From assembly GCF_002940005.1 (NCBI RefSeq), contig NZ_MDEF01000010.1: DNA of 64,000 nucleotides. One strand, 5' to 3'. The DNA is from Xanthomonas hortorum. GTDB lineage: Bacteria; Pseudomonadota; Gammaproteobacteria; Xanthomonadales; Xanthomonadaceae. The first letter of the stretch is position 1. Each line of letters opens with the position of its first letter. Positions 51,756-60,081 of this stretch are shown here, one piece after another. The notes under the pieces are model-generated. The model worked only from the letters and a program-made list of their open reading frames with translations, made no database searches and was not told the origin of the DNA. Both the position numbers and the translations under genes were made by a program.

Positions 51756-51850
51756 TGTCCTCGCCGCTTGCGGGACCGTGTGGCGGCATGGATGCTGCCA
51801 CCGAGCCTACATGGATGTACTTGCGGCGTGTCCTGCTAGCGGCGAGGGCA
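51756..51850 (-). repeat. Large inverted-repeat element, copy 2, opposite orientation
   Basis: Arms of 21 bases (51756-51776 and 51830-51850; arm begins TGTCCTCGCCGC) enclose the reverse complement of the copy 1 centre (GTACTTGCGGCGT, GAGCCTACA). Arm sequences differ between the copies although the centre is conserved. Confidence 0.85.
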
Positions 51851-51895
51851 TCGCGCCCTCAACCAACGCGGCTTGGGACCATCCAGATGACGCGA

Positions 51896-52018
51896 AGAGC
51901 GGCAACAAAATGCTGCGCTCACTTTCAGGCTGGCGCGGTTTGTGTTCGGCGAGGCATGTAGCACCGGGCACTCCGATCCTGAGCGCGCCCTACGTGCCAC
52001 CGGTCGAGAGCTCGCGAC
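51896..52018 (+). repeat. Partial copy of the dispersed MITE-like repeat
   Basis: It begins AGAGCGGCAACAAAATGCTG and shares GAGCGCGCCCTACGTGCCAC and GAGCTCGCGAC-type segments with the other copies, but the right end is degenerate. No protein-coding gene is seen anywhere in 51249-52243. Confidence 0.65.
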
Positions 52019-52243
52019 CTTCTATCAGCAACTCCAGGAGCCGGCAGCAAGCCACTGCGGCTGTCAAACAGCGGCTGTCAAACATACGTAGCCGGCGTGC
52101 GCATGGCAGCGCTTTACTCTTACACGCAGGTCTTGCATCTCTTACGCCAATCTTGCGGCAGCATGAGGTTTGATCAGCTGCTTCGGACCGGATGACTGCA
52201 ATCACGACTATGCTGGCTGCCACGTTCATTACGCCAATCTGCC

Positions 52244-52597
52244 ATGTCCCTGTTCGCCATCGTCGCCGGCCTGTGTGTCGCTCTGCTGCACGTCTACATC
52301 CTGGTGTTGGAAATGGTGCTGTGGACGCACCCGCTGGGCTTGAAGACCTTCCGCAACACGCTCGAAAAAGCCCAGGCCACCCGCGTGCTGGCAGCCAACC
52401 AGGGCCTCTACAACGGCTTCCTGGCCGCCGGTCTGTTGTGGGGCGCGTTGCAGGCCCGCACCGACGTGCTGAGCTTCTTCCTGGGCTGTGTGGTCGTGGC
52501 GGGTTGCTACGGCGCCTATAGCGTCAACCGTCGCATCTTCTTTGTGCAGGCGTTGCCCGCGCTGATTGCGTTGGCGTTGGTGTGGTTGCCGCGCTGA
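52244..52597 (+). CDS. DUF1304 family membrane protein
   Basis: The 117-aa protein has four predicted transmembrane helices and family-like sequence HVYILVLEMVLWTHPLGLKTF, NQGLYNGFLAAGLLWG and GCYGAYSVNRRIFFVQALPA. The function is unknown. It lies just after a repeat-rich gap and before a REP palindrome, with no operon partner. Confidence 0.85.
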   Translation: MSLFAIVAGLCVALLHVYILVLEMVLWTHPLGLKTFRNTLEKAQATRVLAANQGLYNGFLAAGLLWGALQARTDVLSFFLGCVVVAGCYGAYSVNRRIFFVQALPALIALALVWLPR

Positions 52598-52625
52598 GGT
52601 TCTGCCGGCAGCGTCTTCGCTTCCT

Positions 52626-52693
52626 GTAGGAGCGGGCCTGACCGCGATGAGGCGTTACCGGTGAGGCTTCATCGCGAGCAAGCCCGCTCCTAC
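52626..52693. repeat. GTAG-type REP palindrome, imperfect arms
   Basis: GTAGGAGCGGGCCTGACCGC (52626 on) pairs with GCGAGCAAGCCCGCTCCTAC (to 52693), same head as the 39720-39788 element. It lies between convergent genes. Confidence 0.8.
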
Positions 52694-52768
52694 GAAGGTG
52701 TAGCCGCTGGGAACTGTCTGAAGACCAAGGCGGCAACCCACTCGCGAGATTGCCGGTCTCCACAAACA

Positions 52769-52796
52769 ACGACGGCGGGCCGAAGCCCGCCGTCGT
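52769..52796 (-). terminator. Terminator hairpin downstream of fadE
   Basis: A 12-bp perfect stem (ACGACGGCGGGC with its complement) around a TTCG loop on the minus strand is followed by TGTTTGT. It lies 23 bases after the fadE stop. Confidence 0.85.
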
Positions 52797-52819
52797 CTAC
52801 TGCTACCTTGGCCTGCGCC

Positions 52820-55294
52820 TTACGCCGCTTCGCGCGGCTGCTGTGCCTGCGGCTTGTCGTAGTAGCTGGCCGCACGCAACTCATGCGGATCGAAGTCGTC
52901 CACGGTGATGGTATCCATCATGATCGCGCGCAACTCTTCCAGCTGCTTGCGCTCGTCGATGGTGATTACGCCCTCGGCCACGGCCTCGTCCAGCTGCGCG
53001 GGGAAATCCAGTGCTTCGATCCCCTTGGTCTTGAGCGCCTTGAGGAACTTGCGCTCCACCGGCTCGGCCAGCACGGCCTTGGCCAGGTAGCCGGCGATGC
53101 GGCCGCCGGGATTGTTGGCACACGGGGTCAGAAACACGCCCTGGCCCAGACGATCGCGTGCCTCGTTCGGCGTCATCAGGATCGATGCCACGCGATGCCC
53201 CAGACGGTCGCCCGGTGCTTCGGCACGACGGCCCAGCGGGAAGATCAGTACCCACATCAGCCAACCCACCGGGCGGATCGGGAAGTTGCGCAGCGCGGCC
53301 GACAGCGCGGTTTCGATCTTGTGCACGCTGTCATGGAAGGCCCAGGCCAGCAGCGGCTGATCGGCTGCCGGTGCGCCTTCGTCGTGATAGCGCTTGAGCA
53401 TCGCGCTGGTGAGATAGATGTGGCTCAGCACATCACCCAGACGACCGGACAGCGATTCCTTGAACTTGAGCTTGCCGCCCAGCATCAGCATCGACACGTC
53501 GGCCATCAGCGCCAGGTTGGCGGAATAGCGATCCAGCTTGCGGAAGAAACGACGCGTATACGCATCGCCCGGCGCAGCGCCGATGCGTGCGCCGGTCAGG
53601 CCGAACCAGAACGAACGCACCGCGTTGGAGATGCCGAAGCGGATGTGACCGAACAGGCTCTGGTCGAAGTCTTCCAGACCACGGCGCGTATCCGGATCCT
53701 GCGCCGCCTTCATTTCCTTCATCACCCACGGATGGCACAGGATTGCGCCCTGGCCGAAGATCAGCAGGCTGCGGGTCATGATGTTGGCGCCTTCCACGGT
53801 CACGCCGATCGGCGCCGACTGCCAGGCACGGCCGGCGAAGTTGCGCGGCCCCAGGATGATGCCCTTGCCGCCGATCACATCCATCATGTCGCTGACCACT
53901 TCGCGGCCCATGGTGGTGCAGTGGTACTTGGCGATCGCCGACGGCACCGATGGCACATCGCCACGGTCCACCGCCGCCGCAGTGGCCTGCGACAGCGCAC
54001 TGATCGCGTAGGCCTTGCCGCCGATCCGTGCGAGCGCTTCTTCCACGCCCTCGAAGCGGCCGATCGACAGACCGAACTGCTTGCGGATGCGCGCATACGC
54101 ACCGGTCACCACAGCCGCGTACTTGCCGCCGCCGCTGGCCGTGGAGGGCAGGGTGATCGAACGACCCACCGCCAGACACTCGTTGAGCATGTTCCAGCCC
54201 TTGCCGACCATGTCCACGCCACCGATCAACTGGCTGAGCGGGATGAACACCTCGTTGCCACGGATCGGGCCGTTCTGGAAGGTGGAATTCAGCGGGAAAT
54301 GACGGCGGCCGATTTCCACTCCCGGCGTCTCGCGCGGCAACAGCGCCAGGGTGATGCCGATGTCCTTGTTGTCGCCGATCAAGCCTTCCGGGTCATACAT
54401 GCGGAACGCCAGGCCGATCAGCGAAGCCACCGGTGCCAGGGTGATGTAACGCTTGTCGAAGGTGAGCTTGACGCCGAGCACATTGGCGCCATTCCACTCG
54501 CCCTTGCAGACGATGCCGTAGTCCGGGATCGAGGTCGCATCGGAGCCGGCGAACGGGCCGGTCAGACCAAAACACGGCACCTCGGCGCCGATGGCCAGAC
54601 GCGGCAGGTAATAGTCCTTCTGTTCCGGCGTGCCGTAATGCAGCAGCAACTCGCCCGGCCCGAGCGAATTGGGCACACCGACGGTGGAGCTGACCACGCT
54701 GGAGATCGAGGACAGCTTCTGGATCACCTTGTGGTGCGCCAGCGCGCTGAAGCCCAGGCCGCCGTACTGCTTCGGAATGATCATGCCGAAGAATTTCTGC
54801 TTCTTGATGTAGTCCCACAGCTCCGGCGGCAGATCGGCGTGGACATGGGTGATTTCCCAGTCGTTGACCATCTTGCACAGCTCTTCGACCGGACCATCCA
54901 GAAACGCCTGCTCTTCGGCGGTCAGCTGCGGCTTGGGGTAGTTGAGCAGCTTCTGCCAATCCGGATCGCCGGTGAACAGCTCGCCTTCGAAGCCCACCGA
55001 GCCGGTCTCCAGCGCAATGCGTTCGGTCTGCGACAGCGGCGGCAGCACCTTGCGGAAGAAGCCCATCAGCGGCGTGGTCAGCAGCGGCTTGCGCAGGAAC
55101 GGCAACAGCACCGGTGCCGACACCAGCACCACCAGCACAGCGGCGACGATTGTTGCGGTGAGATTGGCACCCAGCAACCAGCAGGCCACCAGCACGCAGG
55201 CGCTCAGCGCGACCCAGGTGGCAAGGCGCATGCGGTGGTAGGCAGCGATGCCCGCCGCCAGGATGACGAGGAGGAACGGTGCAACGATGCTCAT
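52820..55294 (-). CDS. fadE: Acyl-CoA dehydrogenase FadE
   Basis: The 824-aa enzyme (E. coli FadE is 814 aa) performs the first step of fatty acid beta-oxidation, forming trans-2-enoyl-CoA. Two hydrophobic N-terminal segments (about 3-60) suggest membrane association. The acyl-CoA dehydrogenase core follows, with ISSVVSSTVGVPNSLGPGELL, CFGLTGPFAGSDATSI, FIPLSQLIGGVDMVGKGWNM and IGGKGIILGPRNFAGRAW. The C-terminal FadE-specific domain extends to the end. The ATG at 55294 overlaps the stop of the alpha/beta hydrolase gene (ATGA), so both are translated from one message controlled by the divergent TetR region. Confidence 0.95.
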   Translation of the reverse strand: MSIVAPFLLVILAAGIAAYHRMRLATWVALSACVLVACWLLGANLTATIVAAVLVVLVSAPVLLPFLRKPLLTTPLMGFFRKVLPPLSQTERIALETGSVGFEGELFTGDPDWQKLLNYPKPQLTAEEQAFLDGPVEELCKMVNDWEITHVHADLPPELWDYIKKQKFFGMIIPKQYGGLGFSALAHHKVIQKLSSISSVVSSTVGVPNSLGPGELLLHYGTPEQKDYYLPRLAIGAEVPCFGLTGPFAGSDATSIPDYGIVCKGEWNGANVLGVKLTFDKRYITLAPVASLIGLAFRMYDPEGLIGDNKDIGITLALLPRETPGVEIGRRHFPLNSTFQNGPIRGNEVFIPLSQLIGGVDMVGKGWNMLNECLAVGRSITLPSTASGGGKYAAVVTGAYARIRKQFGLSIGRFEGVEEALARIGGKAYAISALSQATAAAVDRGDVPSVPSAIAKYHCTTMGREVVSDMMDVIGGKGIILGPRNFAGRAWQSAPIGVTVEGANIMTRSLLIFGQGAILCHPWVMKEMKAAQDPDTRRGLEDFDQSLFGHIRFGISNAVRSFWFGLTGARIGAAPGDAYTRRFFRKLDRYSANLALMADVSMLMLGGKLKFKESLSGRLGDVLSHIYLTSAMLKRYHDEGAPAADQPLLAWAFHDSVHKIETALSAALRNFPIRPVGWLMWVLIFPLGRRAEAPGDRLGHRVASILMTPNEARDRLGQGVFLTPCANNPGGRIAGYLAKAVLAEPVERKFLKALKTKGIEALDFPAQLDEAVAEGVITIDERKQLEELRAIMMDTITVDDFDPHELRAASYYDKPQAQQPREAA

Positions 55295-56214
55295 GGTCTT
55301 GCTCCAGTGACATGCTCGGTAATGTTGGACGCTGCGATGGTGCCAACCGAGGGCAGTGCATCCAGATAATGCAACACGGTGGCGGTAAAGGTGGTGTTGT
55401 CGTCGCCGGCCAGCATGTGCGTGGCATCGGGCAACTGCACGTGCTGCGCATGCGGTGCGATCGACAGGAATTCGGTGATGGTGTCCGGTGTGACCAGATC
55501 GCTGCGCCCGCCGCTGATCAGCAGCATCGGGCAACGCACCTGTGACGCGGCATCCAGCAATGCCTGCTGCTGCGTCTGCGGATCCTGCCCTGTCAGTTCG
55601 TCGACCAGGCGCGGGTCCCAATGCCAGTGCCAACGCCCGTCGGCACGCTGCCGCAACAAGGCCTGCAACTGGTCTGCGGTCTTGCGCGGACGATGCGGCA
55701 AATATGCGGCAATCGCGTCTGCCGCCGCATCCAGCGATGCGAATCCGCCCGGATGTGCAGTCATGAAACGCAGGATGCGCTCCACGCCCCGCGTATCCCA
55801 GCGCGGCGTAATGTCGACCAGCACGATCGCCCGAAACAAACCCGGCCAGCGCGCCTCTGCCAGCAGACCGAACAGCCCGCCCATCGAGGCGGCGACCAGC
55901 ACCGGCGGTTCTGATTGCTCACCGGCGAGCACGATCAGATCATCGGTGAATTGCGTGGCCGAGTAGGGCACCTCAGCATCGTTGACGCTGGAATCGCCAT
56001 GCCCGCGTGCGTCGTAAGACAGCGCCCGGTAGCCGGCTTCGGCCAATGCAGTGGCCGTGCCTTCCCATGCGTGTCGTGTCTGGCCGAATCCATGCGCCAA
56101 CAGCACGGTCGGTGCGTGCTCCGTGCCCTGCGCCGACACCGCAAGCAACGTCTCACCAATACGGATGTTGGTGACAGACGTAATGCAGGCGAGGCTAGAG
56201 GAAGAGGTGACCAT
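55291..56214 (-). CDS. Alpha/beta hydrolase
   Basis: The 307-aa protein has the alpha/beta hydrolase fold: oxyanion region LLAHGFGQTRHAWEG, SYDARGHGDS, the nucleophile elbow LVAASMGGLFGLL (Ser in AxSMG), and the catalytic His near the end in LPDATHMLAGDD. Coupling to fadE suggests a thioesterase or lipase-like function in fatty-acid use, but the substrate is unknown. The predicted transcription start almost coincides with the ATG at 56214, so the message may be leaderless. The operator-like palindrome overlaps the start codon. Confidence 0.88.
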   Translation of the reverse strand: MVTSSSSLACITSVTNIRIGETLLAVSAQGTEHAPTVLLAHGFGQTRHAWEGTATALAEAGYRALSYDARGHGDSSVNDAEVPYSATQFTDDLIVLAGEQSEPPVLVAASMGGLFGLLAEARWPGLFRAIVLVDITPRWDTRGVERILRFMTAHPGGFASLDAAADAIAAYLPHRPRKTADQLQALLRQRADGRWHWHWDPRLVDELTGQDPQTQQQALLDAASQVRCPMLLISGGRSDLVTPDTITEFLSIAPHAQHVQLPDATHMLAGDDNTTFTATVLHYLDALPSVGTIAASNITEHVTGARP

Positions 56215-56266
56215 ACCTGATGGTATGGATCTAGTGCGCTCACTGTCAATACTCAGTGGTATGGAT
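56211..56266 (-). promoter_or_regulatory. Promoter and palindromic operator of hydrolase-fadE
   Basis: On the minus strand TTGACA (56249-56244) and ATACCA (56226-56221), 17 bases apart, form a good promoter. CCATACC TGAT GGTATGG (56211-56228) is a palindrome covering the -10 and the start codon. A half-site GGTATGGAT recurs at 56258-56266. This arrangement next to a tetR gene suggests direct repression. Confidence 0.65.
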
Positions 56267-56351
56267 GGTTAAGCCATTGAATCCTGGCAGTTGTGCCTGC
56301 ATTTTCTGCCGCATACTGCAATCGACCCGAGCGTATGGTTAAATCGTCACA

Positions 56352-56960
56352 ATGAACGACACCACCGATTCCAGCCCCACCACGCCCCGCGCCAGTTCCG
56401 GTCGCGGTCAGCGCCTCAGCGCAGACGATTGGGCACAGGCCGCGCTGGACCTGATCGCCGAACAAGGTGTCGGTGCAGTCGCCGTAGAACCACTGGCGCG
56501 CCGGCTCGGCGTCACCAAGGGCAGCTTCTACTGGCACTTTCCCTCGCGCGACGCGCTGCTGCAGGCAGCCCTCGAACGCTGGGAGATCTTCGAGCAAAAA
56601 GAGGTGTTCGGCAGCCTGGAAGACGTCCCGGATCCCAGCGCACGCTTACGCGCACTGTTCCAACTGGTCGCGCATGAAGTCAAACCGCATGTCATCTACA
56701 GCGAACTGCTCAAGGCACTCGACCACCCGGCGGTCCGCCCGGTCATTGACCGCGTCTCGCAGCGCCGCCTCGACTACCTGATCGCCTCGTTCCGCCAGGC
56801 CGGCCTCACCCGCACCGACGCCCAACACCGCGCCCGCCTAGCCTACGCCGCCTACGTCGGTTTCTTGCAGCTGTCGCTGCAATTACAGCAACCCAAGCAG
56901 GCCCGCGAAGACTTCGAAGCCTATGTCGAGCATGTGATTCAGACTTTGATTCCCGGGTGA
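56352..56960 (+). CDS. TetR-family transcriptional regulator
   Basis: The 202-aa repressor-type protein has an N-terminal helix-turn-helix (WAQAALDLIAEQGVGAVAVE, then RRLGVTKGSFYWHFPSRDALL) and a helical ligand-binding domain. It is divergent from the hydrolase-fadE pair, and GGTATGG repeats lie between them. The likely ligand is an acyl-CoA or fatty acid, by context only. The N-terminal 20 residues are Ser/Thr/Pro-rich. The sequence TATGGTTAAATCG just upstream may be its own promoter or a further operator half-site. Confidence 0.9.
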   Translation: MNDTTDSSPTTPRASSGRGQRLSADDWAQAALDLIAEQGVGAVAVEPLARRLGVTKGSFYWHFPSRDALLQAALERWEIFEQKEVFGSLEDVPDPSARLRALFQLVAHEVKPHVIYSELLKALDHPAVRPVIDRVSQRRLDYLIASFRQAGLTRTDAQHRARLAYAAYVGFLQLSLQLQQPKQAREDFEAYVEHVIQTLIPG

Positions 56961-57007
56961 GCTAAACAGTAGATAGCGAGTTGCTCGCTTCTTGAAATCC
57001 AGACATG

Positions 57008-57033
57008 ACTACGGCCCCGATTGGGGCCGTAGT
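57008..57033. terminator. Bidirectional terminator between tetR and TonB receptor
   Basis: An 11-bp perfect stem, ACTACGGCCCC with GGGGCCGTAGT around GATT, lies between convergent genes. TACTTTA follows on the plus strand. Confidence 0.75.
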
Positions 57034-57067
57034 TACTTTAAGCAGCTGGTTTTATCAGCCGCTTCGA

Positions 57068-59839
57068 TCAGAAGCGCTGACGGTACTGCATGTACATATA
57101 GCGGCCCGGCACGTCGTACTGCGGGTCGAACCTGTTGGCCGACGTGCTGTACGAAACCGGCGGATCCTTGTCGAACGCGTTGTTCAAGCCAAGCGATACG
57201 GTCGCATTCCAAGGCGTGCTGTAACGGAACTGGATGTCGTGATACGTCGTCGCGCCAATGTGGTTGCGCGGTTCAGCACCATCGGCCGTGACACGATCAG
57301 GATCGGAGCAGTAAGCCTGCGCCAATGCCGCTGACAAGGGGCACGACTCCGCCATACCGGACTTGTAACGCAGGCCCCAGTTGATACCGAAGTCACCCAA
57401 CGACCAGTCGACATACAGGTTGGAACGGATGCGCCAGTAAGGATCCTGGTTCAGGTAACGACCCTGGAACTGTTCGAGTTCGGAATCGGCAGTTGCCTTG
57501 GTTTCCCAGCTCGACAGATAGGTCGAATCCCAGCTGATGGTGAACTGGCCGAATGCCGTTTCCGGCAAGCGGTAATTGATGGCCAGATCCCAACCTTCCA
57601 CCTTGTACGACGACAAATTCAACAGTGGCATGTTGATGTTGGTGACGGTGTAGGCGCCATCGGCATAGTTCGGGTCGCGCGTGATGAGCGCGCAGTACTC
57701 GGCCTGCTCACCCGCACTGCCGCCGTAGCACTTGTCCAGGATGAACTGGGATTCCGGACGTGTGATCGCGTTTTCGATCTCGATCTGCCACCAATCCAGG
57801 CTCACATTCAGGCCTTGCGCGAAGCTCGGACTGAACACAAAGCCCAGCGTGCGGCTGGTCGAAGTTTCAGGCTGCAGCTGATCGTTGGAGGTCCAGGTGA
57901 ACGGCTCAAGGGTCTGCTTGGCACCATTGCCTGCACCAGGCTGCACGAAGTTCGCAGGCACGCCTGCCGCTGCACAGTTCTGCGCCACCACCGGGTTGCT
58001 CAGCTGGCCGGACTGGCTCGAGCACGGATCGGCGTAGGTCTCGAACGAATCGGAATTGCCTGCGAACAGATTGTTGATGCTCGGGGCACGGAAGCCTTCG
58101 CTGTAGTTACCGCGGATCATCAAGTCCTGAATCGGCTTCCAGCGGAAGCCGAACTTGTTGTTCACGGTATCGCCGAAGTTGCTGTAGTCCGAGTAGCGAG
58201 TCGCCAGGCTGAAGTCCAGCAACTGTGCACCCGGCAGATCGGCCAGAACCGGAACCGACAGTTCGAGGTAGAACTCGTCGAGGCTGTAGGAGCCGGCCGT
58301 CGGGCGCGCGCCATTGCCCGTACTCAGGCCGGCTGCGATGAAGGCATCCGGATCGAACTGGCCACTTTCCTTACGGTATTCGTAGCCAGCAGCGAAGGCC
58401 AGCGGGCCTGCCGGCAGGTCGACGATATCGCCGCTGATGTTTGCGGTATAACCCTTCGATTCGACCATCGATGAATCATGCGCAGTGAAACTGGTGTAAT
58501 CCAGCGCATCCTGAGTGATCGAGCCGCGCGGTCCCAGTGGATTGACCGGCACGCAGCCCGGAATCACGTCGCCGCCCGGCCCGGAAACGCAGACCGGCAC
58601 GCCATTGCGCAGCTCAGACGGCCCGTAGGCATTGTTTAGATTGGACAGGTTGAACAAGCCATAGGTCAGGACATTTTCATCCGACTTATCGTAGCGATAG
58701 CCCACGTCCCAGTCGAAGCTGCGATCGGCAAATTCAAAGAAGCCTTCAAGGCCACCATAGAAGTGCCAGTTCTTCACATTCTGATTGAAAGAGCGGCCAC
58801 CGGACTCGATGAAGCGACGATTGACGCCGGTCAGATCCTGACCAAACGGGTTGTAAAGACTATCTGCACTGAGCGTCAGGCCAGTGATTGGCATTGCTGC
58901 GAGCAGCTGCTCAGACTTGCGCTCGTTGTACATCGCCTCGGTGCGGAACGTCACGTTGTCGGTGAAGTTGAAGCTACCTTGGGCAAACAGCGAGGTGCGC
59001 TCCTGCGGAGTGAGCAGATAGTTGTCCGGTGCAGTGTTGTAACCGTGAACATTGGCAACGTACGGAGTTTCGACGCCATTGATCAGAATGTTGCGTGAGC
59101 CATTCCGGATATACGAACCCGGGAAGCCGGTGCCGCTCTGGCCGCTGAAGAACGGCGGGCCGCCGGCAGAGATCTCCCGATCGCCCGCCATCACCGACTC
59201 TTCCTGGACATAGGAAGCGCCGATCAACAGGCTTGCGCGATCGGTGGTGGTGCCGATGGTGAAGTCGTATGCCTGACGCTGGCCGTCGCCATCGCTGTAC
59301 TGACCGACGTTGACGCCAGCTTCGGCGCCGTCGAAGTTCTTGCGGGTAATGATATTCACCACGCCGGCAATGGCGTCGGAACCGTAAATCGTGGAAGCGC
59401 CATCCTTCAGGATGTCAATGCGCTCGACCATCGCAGTCGGAATGGTGTTGAGGTCGACGCTGCCGTCCAGGCCGGTGGTCCAGCGGCGGCCGTTGACCAA
59501 TACCAGCGTACGCGCGCTGCCCAGGTTACGCAGCGCAATGCCGGAACTGCCGTCGCCGCCGTTGTTGAAGGTGCGATTCAGGGCTGCGCCGTTGGCCGCG
59601 ACACGCTGCAGCACATCTGCAACAGAGGTGACGCCCTGCTTATCGATGTCCTGGCGAGTCAACGTCAGAACCGGCTGCGAGGTTTCAACATCTGCGCTCT
59701 TGATGCGCGAACCGGTCACTTCGATCTTGTCGAGGTTGGTGGTGCCGGCTTCCTGCGCGACGGCGGTACCGGTACCGGCCACGCCCACGACAAGCGCGAG
59801 GACAACTGCATCGCGCAGCTTGTTGGACTTGCAATTCAT
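57068..59839 (-). CDS. TonB-dependent receptor (orphan)
   Basis: The 923-aa outer-membrane receptor has a signal peptide (…GTGTAVAQ), TonB box LDKIEVTGSRI, the plug domain (GIALRNLGSARTLVLVNGRR, ILKDGASTIYGSDAIAGVVN) and a barrel ending in YMYMQYRQRF. The plug type is common in Xanthomonas receptors for peptides or unknown nutrients; the ligand cannot be assigned. GGAGAGAGAG precedes the ATG at 59839, so the in-frame TTG at 59854 is not needed. No hydrolase gene is adjacent. Confidence 0.92.
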   Translation of the reverse strand: MNCKSNKLRDAVVLALVVGVAGTGTAVAQEAGTTNLDKIEVTGSRIKSADVETSQPVLTLTRQDIDKQGVTSVADVLQRVAANGAALNRTFNNGGDGSSGIALRNLGSARTLVLVNGRRWTTGLDGSVDLNTIPTAMVERIDILKDGASTIYGSDAIAGVVNIITRKNFDGAEAGVNVGQYSDGDGQRQAYDFTIGTTTDRASLLIGASYVQEESVMAGDREISAGGPPFFSGQSGTGFPGSYIRNGSRNILINGVETPYVANVHGYNTAPDNYLLTPQERTSLFAQGSFNFTDNVTFRTEAMYNERKSEQLLAAMPITGLTLSADSLYNPFGQDLTGVNRRFIESGGRSFNQNVKNWHFYGGLEGFFEFADRSFDWDVGYRYDKSDENVLTYGLFNLSNLNNAYGPSELRNGVPVCVSGPGGDVIPGCVPVNPLGPRGSITQDALDYTSFTAHDSSMVESKGYTANISGDIVDLPAGPLAFAAGYEYRKESGQFDPDAFIAAGLSTGNGARPTAGSYSLDEFYLELSVPVLADLPGAQLLDFSLATRYSDYSNFGDTVNNKFGFRWKPIQDLMIRGNYSEGFRAPSINNLFAGNSDSFETYADPCSSQSGQLSNPVVAQNCAAAGVPANFVQPGAGNGAKQTLEPFTWTSNDQLQPETSTSRTLGFVFSPSFAQGLNVSLDWWQIEIENAITRPESQFILDKCYGGSAGEQAEYCALITRDPNYADGAYTVTNINMPLLNLSSYKVEGWDLAINYRLPETAFGQFTISWDSTYLSSWETKATADSELEQFQGRYLNQDPYWRIRSNLYVDWSLGDFGINWGLRYKSGMAESCPLSAALAQAYCSDPDRVTADGAEPRNHIGATTYHDIQFRYSTPWNATVSLGLNNAFDKDPPVSYSTSANRFDPQYDVPGRYMYMQYRQRF

Positions 59840-60022
59840 TAGCTCTCTCTCCAAGTGATCTTGGGTACTGCCAAGGGTTGTTTGCCTGTCGGGGGTTCCG
59901 AAAGAAGCGGATCCAAAACGTCAGGGTGAACCGATGGTATATGCGTTGCGCGAAGAATTAAAGTCCCGTTAACGAAAAAGAAGAAAGACGTGAAACAGAG
60001 ACGCGCGACAGCATCCAGAACG

Positions 60023-60052
60023 AAAAACGCCACCGGCGACGAACCGGTGACG
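60023..60052 (-). terminator. Rho-independent terminator after the 290-aa gene
   Basis: On the minus strand a stem around CACCGG/CCGGTG with flanking CG pairs is followed by five T. It lies 30 bases after the stop at 60082. Confidence 0.75.
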
Positions 60053-60081
60053 TTCTGGGAAAGTATTTTTTAATCAGTGGC

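Noticed and set aside
52661..55369. A 902-aa plus-strand open frame opposite fadE
   Set aside because: It is a His/Arg/Gln-rich antisense shadow of a well-supported fadE.
57047..57066. Solitary end of the MITE-like repeat (GTTTTATCAGCCGCTTC)
   Set aside because: Only about 17 bases match and no core or second end is present, so it may be chance next to the receptor stop codon.
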